Source: Asparagopsis taxiformis (taxonomy: Eukaryota; Rhodophyta; Florideophyceae; Bonnemaisoniales; Bonnemaisoniaceae). Taken from it: DNA of 64,000 bases. The notes below the pieces were generated by a model, which saw nothing but the letters and a program-made list of their open reading frames with translations, was not told where the DNA came from and searched no databases. Numbering within the stretch: the first letter of the stretch is position 1; every line of letters starts with the position of its first letter. Location of the stretch: assembly GCA_030407315.1 (NCBI GenBank), contig JALQPE010002512.1:1-64000 (forward strand). The letters are read 5' to 3'. This document shows positions 1 through 11,217 of the stretch, one piece after another. Made by a program: the position numbers and the translations under genes.

Positions 1-36
1 ATTACTGGCCAGCCCAGAAATTGTAGATTTTCGGGC
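1..36. repeat. Outer piece of the left end of element A copy 1
   Basis: These bases match the inverted copy ending near 54929. They continue at 6514 once the copia insertion (37-6513) is removed. The five bases before the insertion, CGGGC, are nearly repeated after it as CGTGC, consistent with a 5-bp target duplication carrying one change. The true end of element A lies outside the window. Confidence 0.75.
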
Positions 37-525
37 TGTTGAAAACGAATTGGTCGCTTACCGAGCGTTTATTGAATCTGCGAGCTCACTACATTATTTG
101 TATTCTCGCCGAGGTGCGCCGGCGGTGCTAAGGACAGCCTGTTCATGGCTGCTCCAGACAGACTGTCACTGACAGTCTGTCCTAGCAAGCACCCGCTGCC
201 AATCTGGTACACGTGGGCTTCTCTATCATATCACCCACACGTGTACACTTATCATAACATTTTCCCTCTGCCATGATGGCAACCCATCCTGGCTTTTCTA
301 ATTACTAATTGAAAGTATGAGAAACAAATTGAAACTTCAGACGCTATTATCTCCATGAAGAAAGGTCGTAGAAGCTTCGGAGAAGTTGCTACCCGACTAA
401 TTCGGGCACGCTGAACACGATGAGATAGGTTTCGGAGCGCCTAGAGCACTCCTTCTAGGAGAAATCGAGGGTCAAATGTTTCTCACGTAATTGAGCCCCT
501 CAGGGCCAATTCCAGTGCTTCAACA
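37..525 (-). repeat. 3' LTR of copia copy 1
   Basis: About 489 bp, running TGTTGAAAACG to TTCAACA as read on the plus strand. It contains an internal dyad around the AGACTGTCACTGACAGTCT core. It differs from the partner LTR at 6027 by a few substitutions and single-base indels near its left edge. Confidence 0.93.
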
Positions 526-3500
526 CTCCCCCTCTTTGACATTCTCGATTAATGATTTGGTAGTTACCCCCATAAGTTCACGAAGCTTGACGAACTGAAT
601 CCTTTGCAGAGGCTTAGTGAGGACATCCGCTACCATATCAGATGTTGGACAGTAGTCGATATCGAACATCCCTTCGAGGAGGCAATCCCGGACAAAGTGA
701 TACCGAATGTCGATATGCTTTGTGCGGGTTCCAGAAGCATCGTTCCTAGCCATTTTGATAGATCCTTGATTATCCACATTGATGAGGATAGGATCTGCAG
801 GATTTGTACTGCTGCTGAAACCAACGATGTTTCTCAGCCAGATTGCCTCCTTCACTGCTGCACTGAGAGCCATGTATTCGGCTTCTGAGGAAGACTGGGC
901 TACACAGCCTTGCTTACGAGACTTCCAGCTCACCGCTCCTCCAGCCATCTTGAAGACATAGCCACTGGTCGACTTCCGGTTGATAGTACAACCGCCCCAG
1001 TCCGAGTCGCTGTACCCGACTGGTGCAAGTGTTGCTGTAGCTCTCTCTGTACATCACGCCAAAGTCCCGTGTACCAGCGATGTAGCGCAGGACACGTTTA
1101 ACGGCTACCCAGAGAGCTTTTGTCGGGGCCTCAACGAACTTTGCAAGTCTCCCAACGGCAAATGCGATGTCAGGGCGAGTTCCCACCGCTAGGTACATCA
1201 GGCTGCCAATTGCTCTGCGATAGAGCGTAAAGTCGATGGGCTCAGTTTCGGTATCCGCGACGGAGATCTGAGCTTGCATTGGCGTAACAACGGGACTTGC
1301 GTTTTCCATTCCAAACCGTTCCAATACCTTTTCAGCGTAGCGAGACTGATTCAAGTGTAGCAGTCCTTTGGAGGTGTTGCGCGCAATCTCTAGGCCAAGA
1401 CATACCCGAGCTCTACCACAATCCTTCATCTCGAAACGCTTGCTGAACTCTGCTTTCAGCTCATCCAACATATCTCTACTGCTTGAAGCAAGAAGAATAT
1501 CTTCGACGTATAGTGCAATGATGATCATAGAGTCGTCACGATACCTGACATAGAAACATGGATCGTACGGAGAGCTCTGGAAGTCGAGCTGTGAAATGAG
1601 AAAGTCATCGATCTTAGCATGCCACTGCCTCGGAGCTTGTTTGAGTCCGTATAGAGCCTTTTGCAGTTTGCAGACTTGGTCTGGATGCTTCGAGTTGACG
1701 AATCCCTCCGGCTGCTCCATGAAGATGTCCTGCTCGAGATCTCCGTAGAGAAAGGCTGTTTTGACGTCCATTTGGTCGCAGTGCAAATCGTGGTGGACAG
1801 TGAGCGCAAAGAACATGCGAAGGGTACAGAACTGGACCACGGGGGCATAAGTCTCGGAGTAGTCGATGCCGTACTTCTGCTGGAATCCCCGAGTTACGAG
1901 TTGAGCTTTGTGTTTGATCGAGTGCTCACCAGTTTCACTCACAACATCTTTGCGTTTGAAGACCCTCTTCGAAGTGAGGAGGTTGAGAGCTTCACTGCGG
2001 GGGACCAGAATCCAGGTGCCATTTGCTTCGAGGGAATCCATCTCGGACTGAATGGCCTCAATCCAGAGATCTTTCTCCTCCCCCTTGGTCACCTCAGTGA
2101 AGGTAAGAAGATGTTCCGGAGTGGTATCAGCAGTAGTGGAGACAAGGGCAGTTGTTTTCCACCACTCACCCGGAGGTTTACGAGATCGAGAAGATTTACG
2201 CGGAGCGTTAAGGAGAGACTCATCAGTAGATGCTGAGGGAGTTGGTGGAGGAGATTGAGGTTGTGGAGCGTTGGTGTCAGAGTCAGAGTCCGAATGGGAT
2301 GAAGGAGGAGTATCCTGTTTGGTAGAGAGACCAGACTTGCTGTCTCCATCCCATGGCTCAGTATTGGACTCAGGAGCAGCATCAACGCTGTTGTAGTCTG
2401 TATCAGAAGATGGTAAACGCTTCTTCTGCAGCTCGTCGAACACTACGTCTCGCGACACAACGACCTTTTCATTTGCTGTGTCCCATAGTTTGTAGGCTTT
2501 CTGGGAGCTTGCGTATCCAAGCATAATTGCTTCCTTTGCCCGCAAATCAAGGGTCTGAAGAAGTTTATCAGGCGTTTTGTACCAGCATCTACTTCCGAAC
2601 GTTCGCATATGAGCAATACTCGGTTTCCTACCATACCAGATCTCATACGGAGTATTTCCAGTTGGCAGGGAGCGGCTGGTGACACGGTTACGAATGTAGG
2701 CAGCACAGGAGAGTGCTTCTGCCCAGAACTCGGATGGGGTGTTGCTGTGATGGAGCATGGCACGAATTTGATCTTTGAGGGTTCTGTTCATTCTCTCTGC
2801 CACACCATTCTGTTGCGGAGTGTATGCACAGGTGGTCTGACGTTTGATTCCTTTGCTGTCGAGGAAGGAGGTAAAGTCGTTTGAGAAGAACTCTCCCCCT
2901 CCATCCGAGCGTAGTTGGCGGAGTGTACAACCAGTTTGCGTTTCAGCCATGCGCAGGAATCTCTGGAAGGAGTCGAAGCAATCGGACTTACGGTGGAGCG
3001 GGTATACCGTTAGCCATCGGGACTTGTCATCGATGAATGTCACAAAGTATCGAGCTCCCCCTTTCGAGAGTACTTCCATCGGCCCTGCCAGATCTGTGTG
3101 AACCAACTGGAGTAGCTCAGATGCTCTCGTTTCGGAGAGCTTTGGAATAGCTGCTCGGGGCATTTTGCCGGTTATGCATCCTTCACATGGGGCACCTGCA
3201 TCTGATTTCTGAGATTTGATTCGGAGGCCCTTCACGGCAGATAGCTGTTCCATGCGTGAGATACCGGACTTGTTGACATGCCCGAGCCGCTCGTGCCAGA
3301 GCTGTAGCGAGGCCACACAGGCTGTTTGCTGCACATGGTCTGTTGGGGCCTCTGACGAGAAGAGATCAATGGCATAGAGTCCCTTGCTTCTCCGTCCAGT
3401 GGCTATCGGTTTGTTGTTCTGAGTCAGGATGACTGTACTGTTATTGAACTGCACCGATATGCCTCGAGTAGTGAGGGTACTGACGGAGATGAGAGAAAAT

Positions 3501-4606
3501 ACAAAAGAGGGAACGTGGAGGACGTCACGAAGTATGCACTGTTTTATTTCCCCATATAGAGAGATCATTAAACGAACATCACCAGGGCCGACTGCCATTG
3601 AGGTAGACTTATCTCCCAGAGTTACGGAGAACGGTGTTATTTCCTTATAGGAAACAAACATGGAGCGATCGAAGGTCATGTGAGAGGTGGCAGCAGAGTC
3701 TATGTACCAAGTTGATGTATGAAGAGATCCAGGAGTAGTTGACATGAGGCAAACATACTCTTTCTCTTCATCATTATGGAAAGTAGACGCGGAAACAGAG
3801 TTTGATGGAGGATTGCCTTCTGAATCGGTGAGAGTAACCATAGCAGAAGGTTTAGACCGTGCGGGCCGAGAGCGGGATGGACGGCCGTACTTTTGCCAAC
3901 AATACGGTTCAGTGTGGTTGGTACGACCGCAATGAGTGCATTTCTTTCGGTTACTGCCGGGCTGTTTCCCAGACCTGGATAATAATGCAGCCGAGTCAGA
4001 AGAAGAGCTTCCAGGTTTCAAAATAGAAGCTCTACGTTCCTCCTGAAGAAGGAGACTTCGGACTTTGTCGAAGATGAATGTAGGATCCTCATCACCTATA
4101 GCATCAAGAGCAGTAATGAGTGTCTGGAAGGAAGAAGGAAGGCCATTGAGGACAGCCATAGCCATTTCCTTGTCGTCGATGATCACGCCCATAGAGCTGA
4201 GGACCGAGGCCATCTGTCGAACACGATTAATGTAGACGAGCATCTGTTCACCGGGCTTCATAGTGGCAGTATAGAAATCACGCCTTGCAGCTAGTTTGTT
4301 TAGGAGAGTGTGCCTTTGGTGCACGTTACAGATCTCCTGCCACATTTCCAGAGCAGTAGTGGTGTGTGAGACGTTCTTGAGCATCTCATCAGACAACGTG
4401 ATCCCGATGGTCATCCGAGCAGTCTTATCTTTGCGAAGCCACTTGGACAGTGCTTCCTGGTCTGCAGGGCGTAGAGGACGTAGGTCAGGGTCGATCATTT
4501 CGTCCACCTCGCGGTGGCCGAGGATGAGCTCCATCTTTTGCTTCCATGAGTGGAAGTTGGAGTAATCCAGCTTTTCAATGCGAATGCCGGATGAATTGCT
4601 CTCCAT
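520..4606 (-). pseudogene. copia Gag-Pol polyprotein with one frameshift
   Basis: The main frame starts at the ATG at 4606, preceded by GCC, and encodes about 1230 aa. Seen in order: a Gag region; a zinc knuckle CTHCGRTNHTEPYC (CX2CX4HX4C); an aspartic protease site YIDSAATS; an integrase HHCC finger (LWHERLGH then CEGC); a DD35E core (HTDLAGP, RSDGGGEF, NGVAERMN); and RT motifs (DVKTAFLYG, QPEGF). The RNase H part (SSSEAEYMAL, VDNQGSIKMA) lies in another frame ending at 520, inside the LTR. The switch falls in a CT/GA dinucleotide run at 1041-1048, so slippage is likely. The RT catalytic box reads YVED (1499-1510) instead of the usual YVDD. Both changes argue that this copy is not autonomous, although a recent mutation or sequencing error in the dinucleotide run is possible. 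Confidence 0.93.
526..537 (-). other. Polypurine tract of copia copy 1
   Basis: The minus strand reads AAAGAGGGGGAG immediately before the 3' LTR begins. This is the usual plus-strand DNA primer site. The last codons of the pol frame run through it and stop just inside the LTR. Confidence 0.85.
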
Positions 4607-4789
4607 GGCTCTGCAGTAAGTCTTATCTGTTCGACCCTTCCCAAGTGGACAACCGATAGTCGTCTAGGACCAAGCTGGGATCTATAGGATAGAGACTTTT
4701 AGCTAAGAGCTAGATGAGTGGAGAACAAGAAACAAGGTTTATCAAAGAGAAATCAGCTAGATTTCTATTGTGTCTAGAGAAGAGGAGTA

Positions 4790-5208
4790 CTACTTATCGG
4801 AGGAGGAGGAAGCCCTAGAGGCTTTACCAGCTTTGAGAGTCTTCTCGATGCCACGGTGGCGGCTACCGCGGAGGTGGTTGTCGAACTCGCTCTGGGTGCG
4901 AACGATGACACCGCAGGGCTTGCAGACCTTGAGACCACCTTCCTTGAGGCGTTCGATAGTCTTCTTATGTCTAGAGCCGCTGAAGTGTGCGACTCTAGAC
5001 TCGGCGGAGTTGAGAAAGACGTTGCAATGGTGACACCTCGAGCGGTTTGCCTTCTTGTGAGCGGCGTACTTCTTCTTGTTATCCCTCCTTTCGGCGATGC
5101 TGTAGGCTTTGCGGAAGACCCGGTCTTGAAGAGACTCCCCCTCGCGACGAAGCCTGGGAGGCTGCTCGTCGGTGCGCGGTTCCACGCGGTCTTCGTCACT
5201 GCTAGACA
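4790..5208 (-). CDS. U1/matrin-type double zinc-finger protein encoded upstream of gag in copia copy 1
   Basis: A 139-aa acidic-to-basic protein with two fingers of the form C-x2-C-x12-H-x5-H. The zinc ligands are C59, C62, H75, H81 and C96, C99, H112, H118. That spacing is typical of U1C/matrin/JAZ-type fingers, which often bind structured or double-stranded RNA. The tail is serine-rich. Exon 2 starts at 5208 with TG, and no ATG is present there. The A of the start codon is the last base of exon 1 at 5306, so splicing a 97-bp intron (5209-5305) makes the ATG. The protein is identical in copy 2 (20443-20861), so it has been kept under constraint or copied recently. Copia elements normally lack such a gene. 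A role in RNA export, packaging or splicing control is inference. Confidence 0.8.
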
Positions 5209-5305
5209 CTGCAGAGAGAAGAGAACAAGAGAGTTAGAAGTTATACCGATCAATACTAAGGTCTAAACCTTGAAATAGACCGAAAGGTGAAAGGTATAAA
5301 CTTAC
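5209..5305 (-). other. 97-bp leader intron that splits the zinc-finger start codon
   Basis: On the minus strand the intron starts GTAAGT and ends in a pyrimidine-rich tract plus TGCAG. A CTAAC branch-point-like motif lies upstream of the acceptor. The same 97-bp intron is present in copies 2 (20346-20442) and 3 (36282-36378). Joining exon 1 (ending CACAA) to exon 2 (starting TGTCT) gives CACAATGTCT. Confidence 0.8.
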
Positions 5306-5486
5306 TTGTGGATAGAGTTGATGAGAAAACCAAACGTCCGATGAGTTTATTCGGTGATATGTAAAGGCTATAACGCTATACCGATCAGGACAAGGTCACT
5401 GTCTTACAAGAGCAGGACCGAGTTGAGAAAGGTATAGACTAGCCAATATAAAAGCAAAGGTCGATTCCAGTAATTGGGCCTTGAAT

Positions 5487-5564
5487 GGCCCGGTAGCCGA
5501 GTCGGTTGGACGGTCCACGGCGATGTATAGATCCTTGGTTCAAACCCCAGCAACGACGCTGGCC
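5487..5564 (+). other. tRNA-like sequence with Pol III boxes, antisense in the copia leader
   Basis: A 78-base segment begins GGCCCGG and ends GGCC. It contains an A-box-like TAGCCGAGTCGG and a B-box-like GGTTCAAACCCC, and is followed by TTTTT at 5569-5573. The acceptor and T stems pair only partly and I cannot assign a convincing anticodon loop. It therefore looks like a degenerate tRNA or a retained Pol III promoter. It is conserved in copies 2 and 3, always antisense to the retrotransposon. Confidence 0.4.
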
Positions 5565-5722
5565 AAACTTTTTCCTTCGCACGCGAACCCCAGATAAAAG
5601 AATGATGTCACCTGATGACGATGACCCAGAGACGGATGGCGAGATGACAGAGTGTCAGTGTGACACAGTGTGGATGACAGGATGTCAGTGTCAGTGACAG
5701 GATGACACAGTGGTGCGGCGCG

Positions 5723-5802
5723 GCGACAGAGGTGGCGCGGTGGCGACAGAGGTGGCGCGGTGGCGACAGAGGTGGCGCGGTGGCGACAGAGGTGGCGCGG
5801 TG
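5723..5802. repeat. 20-bp minisatellite, four units
   Basis: The unit CGACAGAGGTGGCGCGGTGG repeats four times with period 20. Copies 2 and 3 of the retrotransposon carry about two units at the equivalent place, so the number varies between insertions. Confidence 0.85.
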
Positions 5803-6005
5803 GCGAAGGAAGAACGCGGCGATGGCCGCAAGAGCGTGGAGAACACTCTACGCAAGAGCGCGGACGCGCGGGAAGGCGCAGCACGGCAGAAAGGCGAGTA
5901 AACGAAAACAAGACAAACCGAGTTGAAAACAAGACGAAAGAGGTAAAAGAACGCCGACGCAAGCGACGCACTTTCCGAAGCGCGAGAGATATTGAAACGA
6001 CCTAC

Positions 6006-6026
6006 GAGCGCGCTGGGCCCATAACC
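6006..6026 (-). other. Primer-binding site matching a half initiator-Met tRNA
   Basis: The minus strand directly after the 5' LTR reads GGTTATGGGCCCAGCG and continues GCGCTC. This is the complement of a eukaryotic initiator tRNA-Met anticodon arm (GCGCTGGGCCCATAACC), not of its 3' end. Drosophila copia is known to use a tRNA-iMet fragment cut in the anticodon loop, and this site has the same arrangement. Confidence 0.8.
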
Positions 6027-6513
6027 TGTTGAAACGAATTGGTCGCTTACCGAGCGTTTATTGATCCTGCGAGCTCACTACATTATTTGTATTCTCCCGA
6101 GGTGCGCCGGCGGTGCTAAGGACAGCCTGTTCATGGCTGCTCCAGACAGACTGTCACTGACAGTCTGTCCTAGCAAGCACCCGCTGCCAATCTGGTACAC
6201 GTGGGCTTCTCTATCATATCACCCACACGTGTACACTTATCATAACATTTTCCCTCTGCCATGATGGCAACCCATCCTGGCTTTTCTAATTACTAATTGA
6301 AAGTATGAGAAACAAATTGAAACTTCAGACGCTATTATCTCCATGAAGAAAGGTCGTAGAAGCTTCGGAGAAGTTGCTACCCGACTAATTCGGGCACGCT
6401 GAACACGATGAGATAGGTTTCGGAGCGCCTAGAGCACTCCTTCTAGGAGAAATCGAGGGTCAAATGTTTCTCACGTAATTGAGCCCCTCAGGGCCAATTC
6501 CAGTGCTTCAACA
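6027..6513 (-). repeat. 5' LTR of copia copy 1
   Basis: About 487 bp, nearly identical to the LTR at 37-525. It contains the promoter and, near the LTR end, an AATAAA-like polyadenylation word in some copies (CAATAAACG in the equivalent part of copies 2 and 3). Confidence 0.93.
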
Positions 6514-6720
6514 CGTGCAGCAAAAATATTGTAAAAAAACCTTGATTTCAGCGGGTCGATTGTGCCGTACGGCACACCCCCATCTCAAAAACATGTTCAC
6601 ATGTGCATGTTTTTGAGAATAGCCCAAATTTTAACTCAAATCAGGGTGTTCCCCGGATAAAGGGGTGCTCGCAGCCGCCCCAAAAGCCGTTTAGCTTGAC
6701 AGCTGTAATTCTAACACATT
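6514..6720 (+). repeat. Palindrome-rich left end of element A copy 1
   Basis: It contains the perfect palindrome GTGCCGTACGGCAC and a long hairpin at 6584-6617 with CTCAAAAACATG arms. A region ending in GACAGCTGTAATT follows. The same end occurs near 11360, 45170-45430, 54690-54935 and 56050-56250. Its position beside unrelated genes shows that it is a shared transposon terminus and not part of one gene. Confidence 0.8.
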
Positions 6721-6988
6721 ACACAGCAAGGACACTGCCTGCTTCACGCCACCTCGTCAGGTTTCGAGAGCCCGACTCGGGCCCGTTCCGAACGGACACT
6801 CACATCTCGATTGCCTGTCTTGCATTCCAGCGGTCACGATAGGTGTGTACCTGACAAAATTTCGGTTGTATTGTGTTATTATTTCCAGCGATTGGCGTTC
6901 ACGACCATTCTTCAACGTGAAACATACCATCCACATCACTCGAATACGTCAACGTCAACCATCTCTTTTCCTTTCCAACTCAACAACC

Positions 6989-9900
6989 ATGGCGGATACG
7001 CATTTCAGCAGTTTGTTTTCAACGGTTTGCAGCGATCAAGTGAGCGCGTCAGCGGAGTCGCGCGGACTCAAGCGCGGCGTCGATGTCAATTTGTTTGCAG
7101 ACGTGGACGGTGCGGCTGTGCATATTGGGACGGCTTCGGTGAGCACTGCTGGTGGCGATGTTGGCCTTCCGAGCACGCTGCACAACCACAAGCTGCCGGA
7201 AACCGACGAGGCGGACTATATCGTCGTGCGCAACATTGCGACTAAGGACAAGTTCAAGGACCTCCCGTTCCCGTACATGTTTGATGGCGCCGAGGGACCG
7301 CCGGAGACGATGGGTGGAGCATACGCCGCGGCGTTTTACCCTTGGGATACTCGGATGATGCGCCCCGCTGCGGAGGATGGCCCTAGCGACATTCGTACCC
7401 CTGCTGCAGCGTCAAACTTCAACGCAGCGACGAACCAGGCCAGCTCGGGACGGATGCCCAGTACCGGTCCGGCAGGCGAAATCACTGGTTCGGGGGGTAC
7501 GAAGCATCCAGCACGCTCCATCCCGGTTTCGGGAGGCACGAAGCGCCCTGCTCGCTCTGCCAGAGCCTCCAGTGGAGGCACGAAGCACCCTGCTCGCTCC
7601 AACGTCACCGAAGCTACTACGCAGGACGTAACCGAGGTGGACGACGAACCGGAGGTGGCGGAAAGCATTCGTGAGCAGCAGGGGACGCAAATTACGGTGC
7701 CCAAGTTTGTGACGTCGGATTACGTCGGAGAAGGAGCGACTGTGTTGGTGAGGCAGCTAGTGGAACCGGCCGTGACCCTTCGGGATGTGAAAGAAGACCA
7801 CGTGGAGGACCTGCGCAACAATATGTTGGCTGTGGGGTATGTGAGCTCTTCGCGTATAACTGTGACGGTGCTGAGGTCGCAGAACACGCATCTGCCCGCC
7901 GACACGCGTCTGTTCCAGAATGGCAAATTCCATGCCAATGCGAACGTGACCGTGATCGACGGACTGCATCGTCTCAATGCTATGCATAGCATTGCGGATG
8001 ACTTCACGCGCCTCACCCGTATGCACAGAACCAAGCTGCCACAGGACGCAAACCGCTTGCGCTGGGTTACTCAGCCTCTGGATGTGTACTACCTTCGCCG
8101 CAAGGACGACAGTGATCTTCAGCCTCATGAGATCATCCACAAGAGTGCAGAGTCGAACCATACGACTGGGACGTAACTGACGGAGCGCTCCCTGGTTCGA
8201 ATCTTGTCGTCCATCCAGCAGTTCATCCGTACGATTGCTGTTGCAAATAACGTGGAAAACGCTGGCGACTTGCGTGAGTCTGATGTCATCCGAACATTGT
8301 TCGAGGCGCAGTTCATGGGGATGATGAATTCAACGAACACGGCCCGGCGGTGGACGCGTTTGGCTATAGCAACGCTGAAGCATCCTGTTCTCGACGAAGT
8401 GTTGCGTGAGCTGAACAATTCTGAGCGCCGCAACGAGATTGGGATAACGCACCTGGACCACAAGATAGTGCGCGAGTTGCTGGAAGAAAACTTTGTCTTC
8501 GTCTTGCGTGGTCTTTCGGAGTACTTGAACCCTGCTCATGGTGGACGTCCGGATGGACGCTTTGACGTGAACGACTTCTATACATACGTCCGTCGCGTGA
8601 CTGCAATCGCAAATTCTCTGTACGCTGCGTATGGGCGCCCAAAGAGTATTATGCGCAAGTCATTTCTGAGCACAGAGATGGCAATTGGGTCGGTTAAGCA
8701 GCCGAAGGAGTTGCAATGGCATCTCACCAATGCCATTGCAATGTATAGAGGGGACGACCGGAGCAGTGAGGTTCGAATGCGACGGAGAACCACGCGTTTA
8801 CAGGATTTGGAAACGAACTTGAAAGAGTTTTTCAATCCGACATTGAAGAAGAAGACTAAGGCTCGACGCAAACGCCGCCCTTCTGCTGCCAATGTGAGAC
8901 TCACTCACAAGAAGCAGCGGAATGTCGAACATGAGCCTGCTTCGCATGGCATCCGCCGCCGTTCACAGCGACTTCGCTCGACGGGGAGCACACGCCTCGA
9001 GGAAGAAGAGCCGGTTGTGGTACAACAATCCGCCGGGGAAGAAGAGCAGGCCGTTGTTGATAAACCCACTGATCAACAACAAGCCACTGCTTCCGGTGAT
9101 GAGGTTGACGAAGACTCCGCCCGTTCCCCCGATTCTGCCGTTGAGATTGTCCCCCAAGATAACCAACGTGCTGGTGCGACTCCCTCCAACCAAGAATCTG
9201 TCCATACCGCTTCGGACGAGGAAGACAAACAGGGTGCAGACGAGGGCCAAGTCGAAAGCAAGGGGGTCCGCGAAGTGACAATTACATTCACTGTTCCGGA
9301 AGGAGTGGAAGTCGATGAAGACGGTTACATCGTTCGTGACTCTCCTTCGGAACACGACCTCCTGTTCGACGACCGTATGCCATCTCTTCCCGACGATTTC
9401 GAAGTCAAAGACCGAGCTGAAGGGCATCATCTGGCGCAGCGTCCCGCGGACGTCATCGCATCGGTGAGGGTTGGCTGTCTGCCCCCGATTGAGCTCAGGT
9501 TGTTATTGGAGAGTGTGGAAATCGATGAGGAGGGCAGAGAGGTGAGGTATTTGAAGCAAGTGGCGATGGACCCTGTGTTTGAGGGGCTGCATATTCCGGA
9601 ACAACATCGGGCTCGTCATCTTGTTTTCGAGATCGAGACCATCTATCCGATGTTTTTCGCAGCGTGGAAGATGGCTGCCAAGGCGATGTGTGAGCCTACA
9701 TCGACGTTTCTACCCTCGAGGCTGGACTTCGCCCAGGTTGCGCGAATGTCTACAAGCTGGAAGGATTCGTATGAGGCCGGCACTGGTATGGCGTACTTCC
9801 ACAATTGCCGAACGGAAATCAACGAGCGAGGGTATACGGTGATGCACAATTTCGCAGATGTAAGCTACCTCGATGCGTCGGACAAGTTCCCATTTGACTT

Positions 9901-10945
9901 GGGTCTCATGGAAGAAATTCCTAACCAGGAATTGTTTCGGTACTTCTTGGGAACATGGGAGGGGGAGCAGGTGCACAAGGACGCTGGGAACCGGCAGCTG
10001 TGGAGTCCCATTGTCAATACAGGGGACGATGAAACAGATGAGAAGAACCGGAATGAGGGGAGGGCTCGCTTCACGTCTACGCGCCACTGCCTGGTTGACT
10101 ATGCCGCGAACGATGAGACGCATATCGACCGGTTCAAGTTTGTGACGCGGCGAGCCCTGCTGGATGTGTGGTTGGGAATCCTTGTCCGGCTGATAGGGCT
10201 GGAGGAGTGCGGTTTACCGGGAGAAAAACTTGTCATGCCGGCATCTGGGGGACGGTTTTTGATAACGGGAAAGGGGTGTCCTCGGCAGGTCCCACACAAT
10301 GATTTCCCTGTTCCTCCTCGCGACCGCAAAGATCAACTTCCGGGTTACTTTGTTATTGCCAACGGAGATGACCCATTCCCTATCTGGGTGTGTCCAGGGT
10401 CCCACAAGTACGTCTTTTCCAAAGCGCTGGAATTAGATATGTACGCCAAGACGATGAAGCTGAAGAAGGTAATCGTTCCGCCACGTTCAGTCTTCATCGG
10501 TCACGGCCATGTACAACATGCCGGGGCAGGGCATGTCGACAGAGTTGTGTCACACACGACAACGAGGTATCACACGTATTTCAGGAATGCGTCGTATCCG
10601 ATTCCCGACAATGTTTCGTTTGGTTTCATCAGGCGGTTGGGATTCGAAGAAGAAGTAATCCCCAATGCTCCGCGCCGGTCTGCCAGGCAAAGTCAACCGG
10701 CACCTGTCAATGTTCGCCACAAGACAGTTGTTCCCATCCCGGTCAAGAAAGATCGTAGGCCGAAGACAGGGCAGCTCGGAATCATGCGGATGAAGACGAC
10801 AGAAGCTCCCAAGAAGAGAACCCTCACAGCGGGTGAAGAATTCATCTTGAGCAGATCAACTCCACAGTTGCCGATAACGCCTATTCTGCCGGGAGATCCT
10901 GAATATAGTGAGGACGAAGAGGAAGAACAATTTTCCGACGGCTAG
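6989..10945 (+). pseudogene. ParB-like / 2OG-Fe(II) dioxygenase fusion, copy 1, with one nonsense codon
   Basis: The start ATG at 6989 lies in good context (AACAACCATGG). The frame would give 1318 codons but is interrupted by TAA at 8174-8176 (codon 396), where the inverted copy has CAA. The N-terminal part has three GGTK(H/R)PARS repeats. Next comes a ParB/sulfiredoxin-fold nucleotide-binding motif, IDGLHRLNAM, at residues 323-332. A basic nuclear-localisation-like stretch (KKKTKARRKRR) lies near residue 620, followed by acidic linkers. The C-terminal 2OG-Fe(II) double-stranded beta-helix has H1103-x-D1105, a histidine cluster at 1172-1177 and R1193 as candidate 2OG ligand. The stop separates the ParB part from the dioxygenase. 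TET/JBP-type base oxidation is my inference; the motif set alone only shows a 2OG dioxygenase fold. Confidence 0.8.
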
Positions 10946-11217
10946 ATAGCTTAACAACTACTACTTTGGTAAACAATTATCGAGAATATAATCATCTCCT
11001 TTATCACTTTCAATCTATGAACCTAGTATAATGTACTTCCGTTCCATGCTTTCAAACTAGATTGTCCATTCCCTCGTGGGTTGGAGCATGATTTCCAGGA
11101 CGATTCCCTCACATCTCTAGACTCGATGGTCTATACTAGAAATAGCAGAACAATTGGGTTTGTACGTGCTTCATCGCCTACTTGCTTCCGGTAATGGGTG
11201 GACGTGCACGATACACG

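Larger units (their letters stand above)
5307..6005 (-). other. 5' leader of copia copy 1
   Basis: This untranslated leader lies between the primer-binding site and the zinc-finger exon. It holds an antisense tRNA-like sequence (5487-5564), a zone rich in repeated CAGTGTGACA-like words (about 5640-5710) and a 20-bp minisatellite. Open frames across it are low-complexity and differ among copies, so I treat it as non-coding. Confidence 0.65.
37..6513 (-). mobile_element. Full-length Ty1/copia-type LTR retrotransposon, copy 1
   Basis: The element has two almost identical LTRs (37-525 and 6027-6513), both bounded by TG and CA. It has a polypurine tract next to the 3' LTR and a primer-binding site next to the 5' LTR. 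Its flanks are a near-perfect 5-bp duplication inside the terminal repeat of element A. Coding content in transcription order is a zinc-finger protein, then Gag, protease, integrase, reverse transcriptase and RNase H. The integrase-before-RT order defines the copia superfamily. The LTRs differ by only a few bases, so insertion was recent, although the polyprotein now has a frameshift. Two other copies (19188 and 35129) and a solo LTR (23495) lie in this window. Confidence 0.95.

Noticed and set aside
604..4565. Many plus-strand frames across copia copy 1
   Set aside because: They are antisense shadows of the gag-pol gene with no domain of their own.
4774..5253. 159-aa frame overlapping the zinc-finger gene (also 20398-20877)
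   Set aside because: It lies in another frame over the finger exon and crosses the intron. The finger frame has the conserved Cys/His spacing.
5702..6032. Arg/Gly-rich frames in the copia leader
   Set aside because: They arise from the 20-bp minisatellite, differ between copies and lie antisense to the element.
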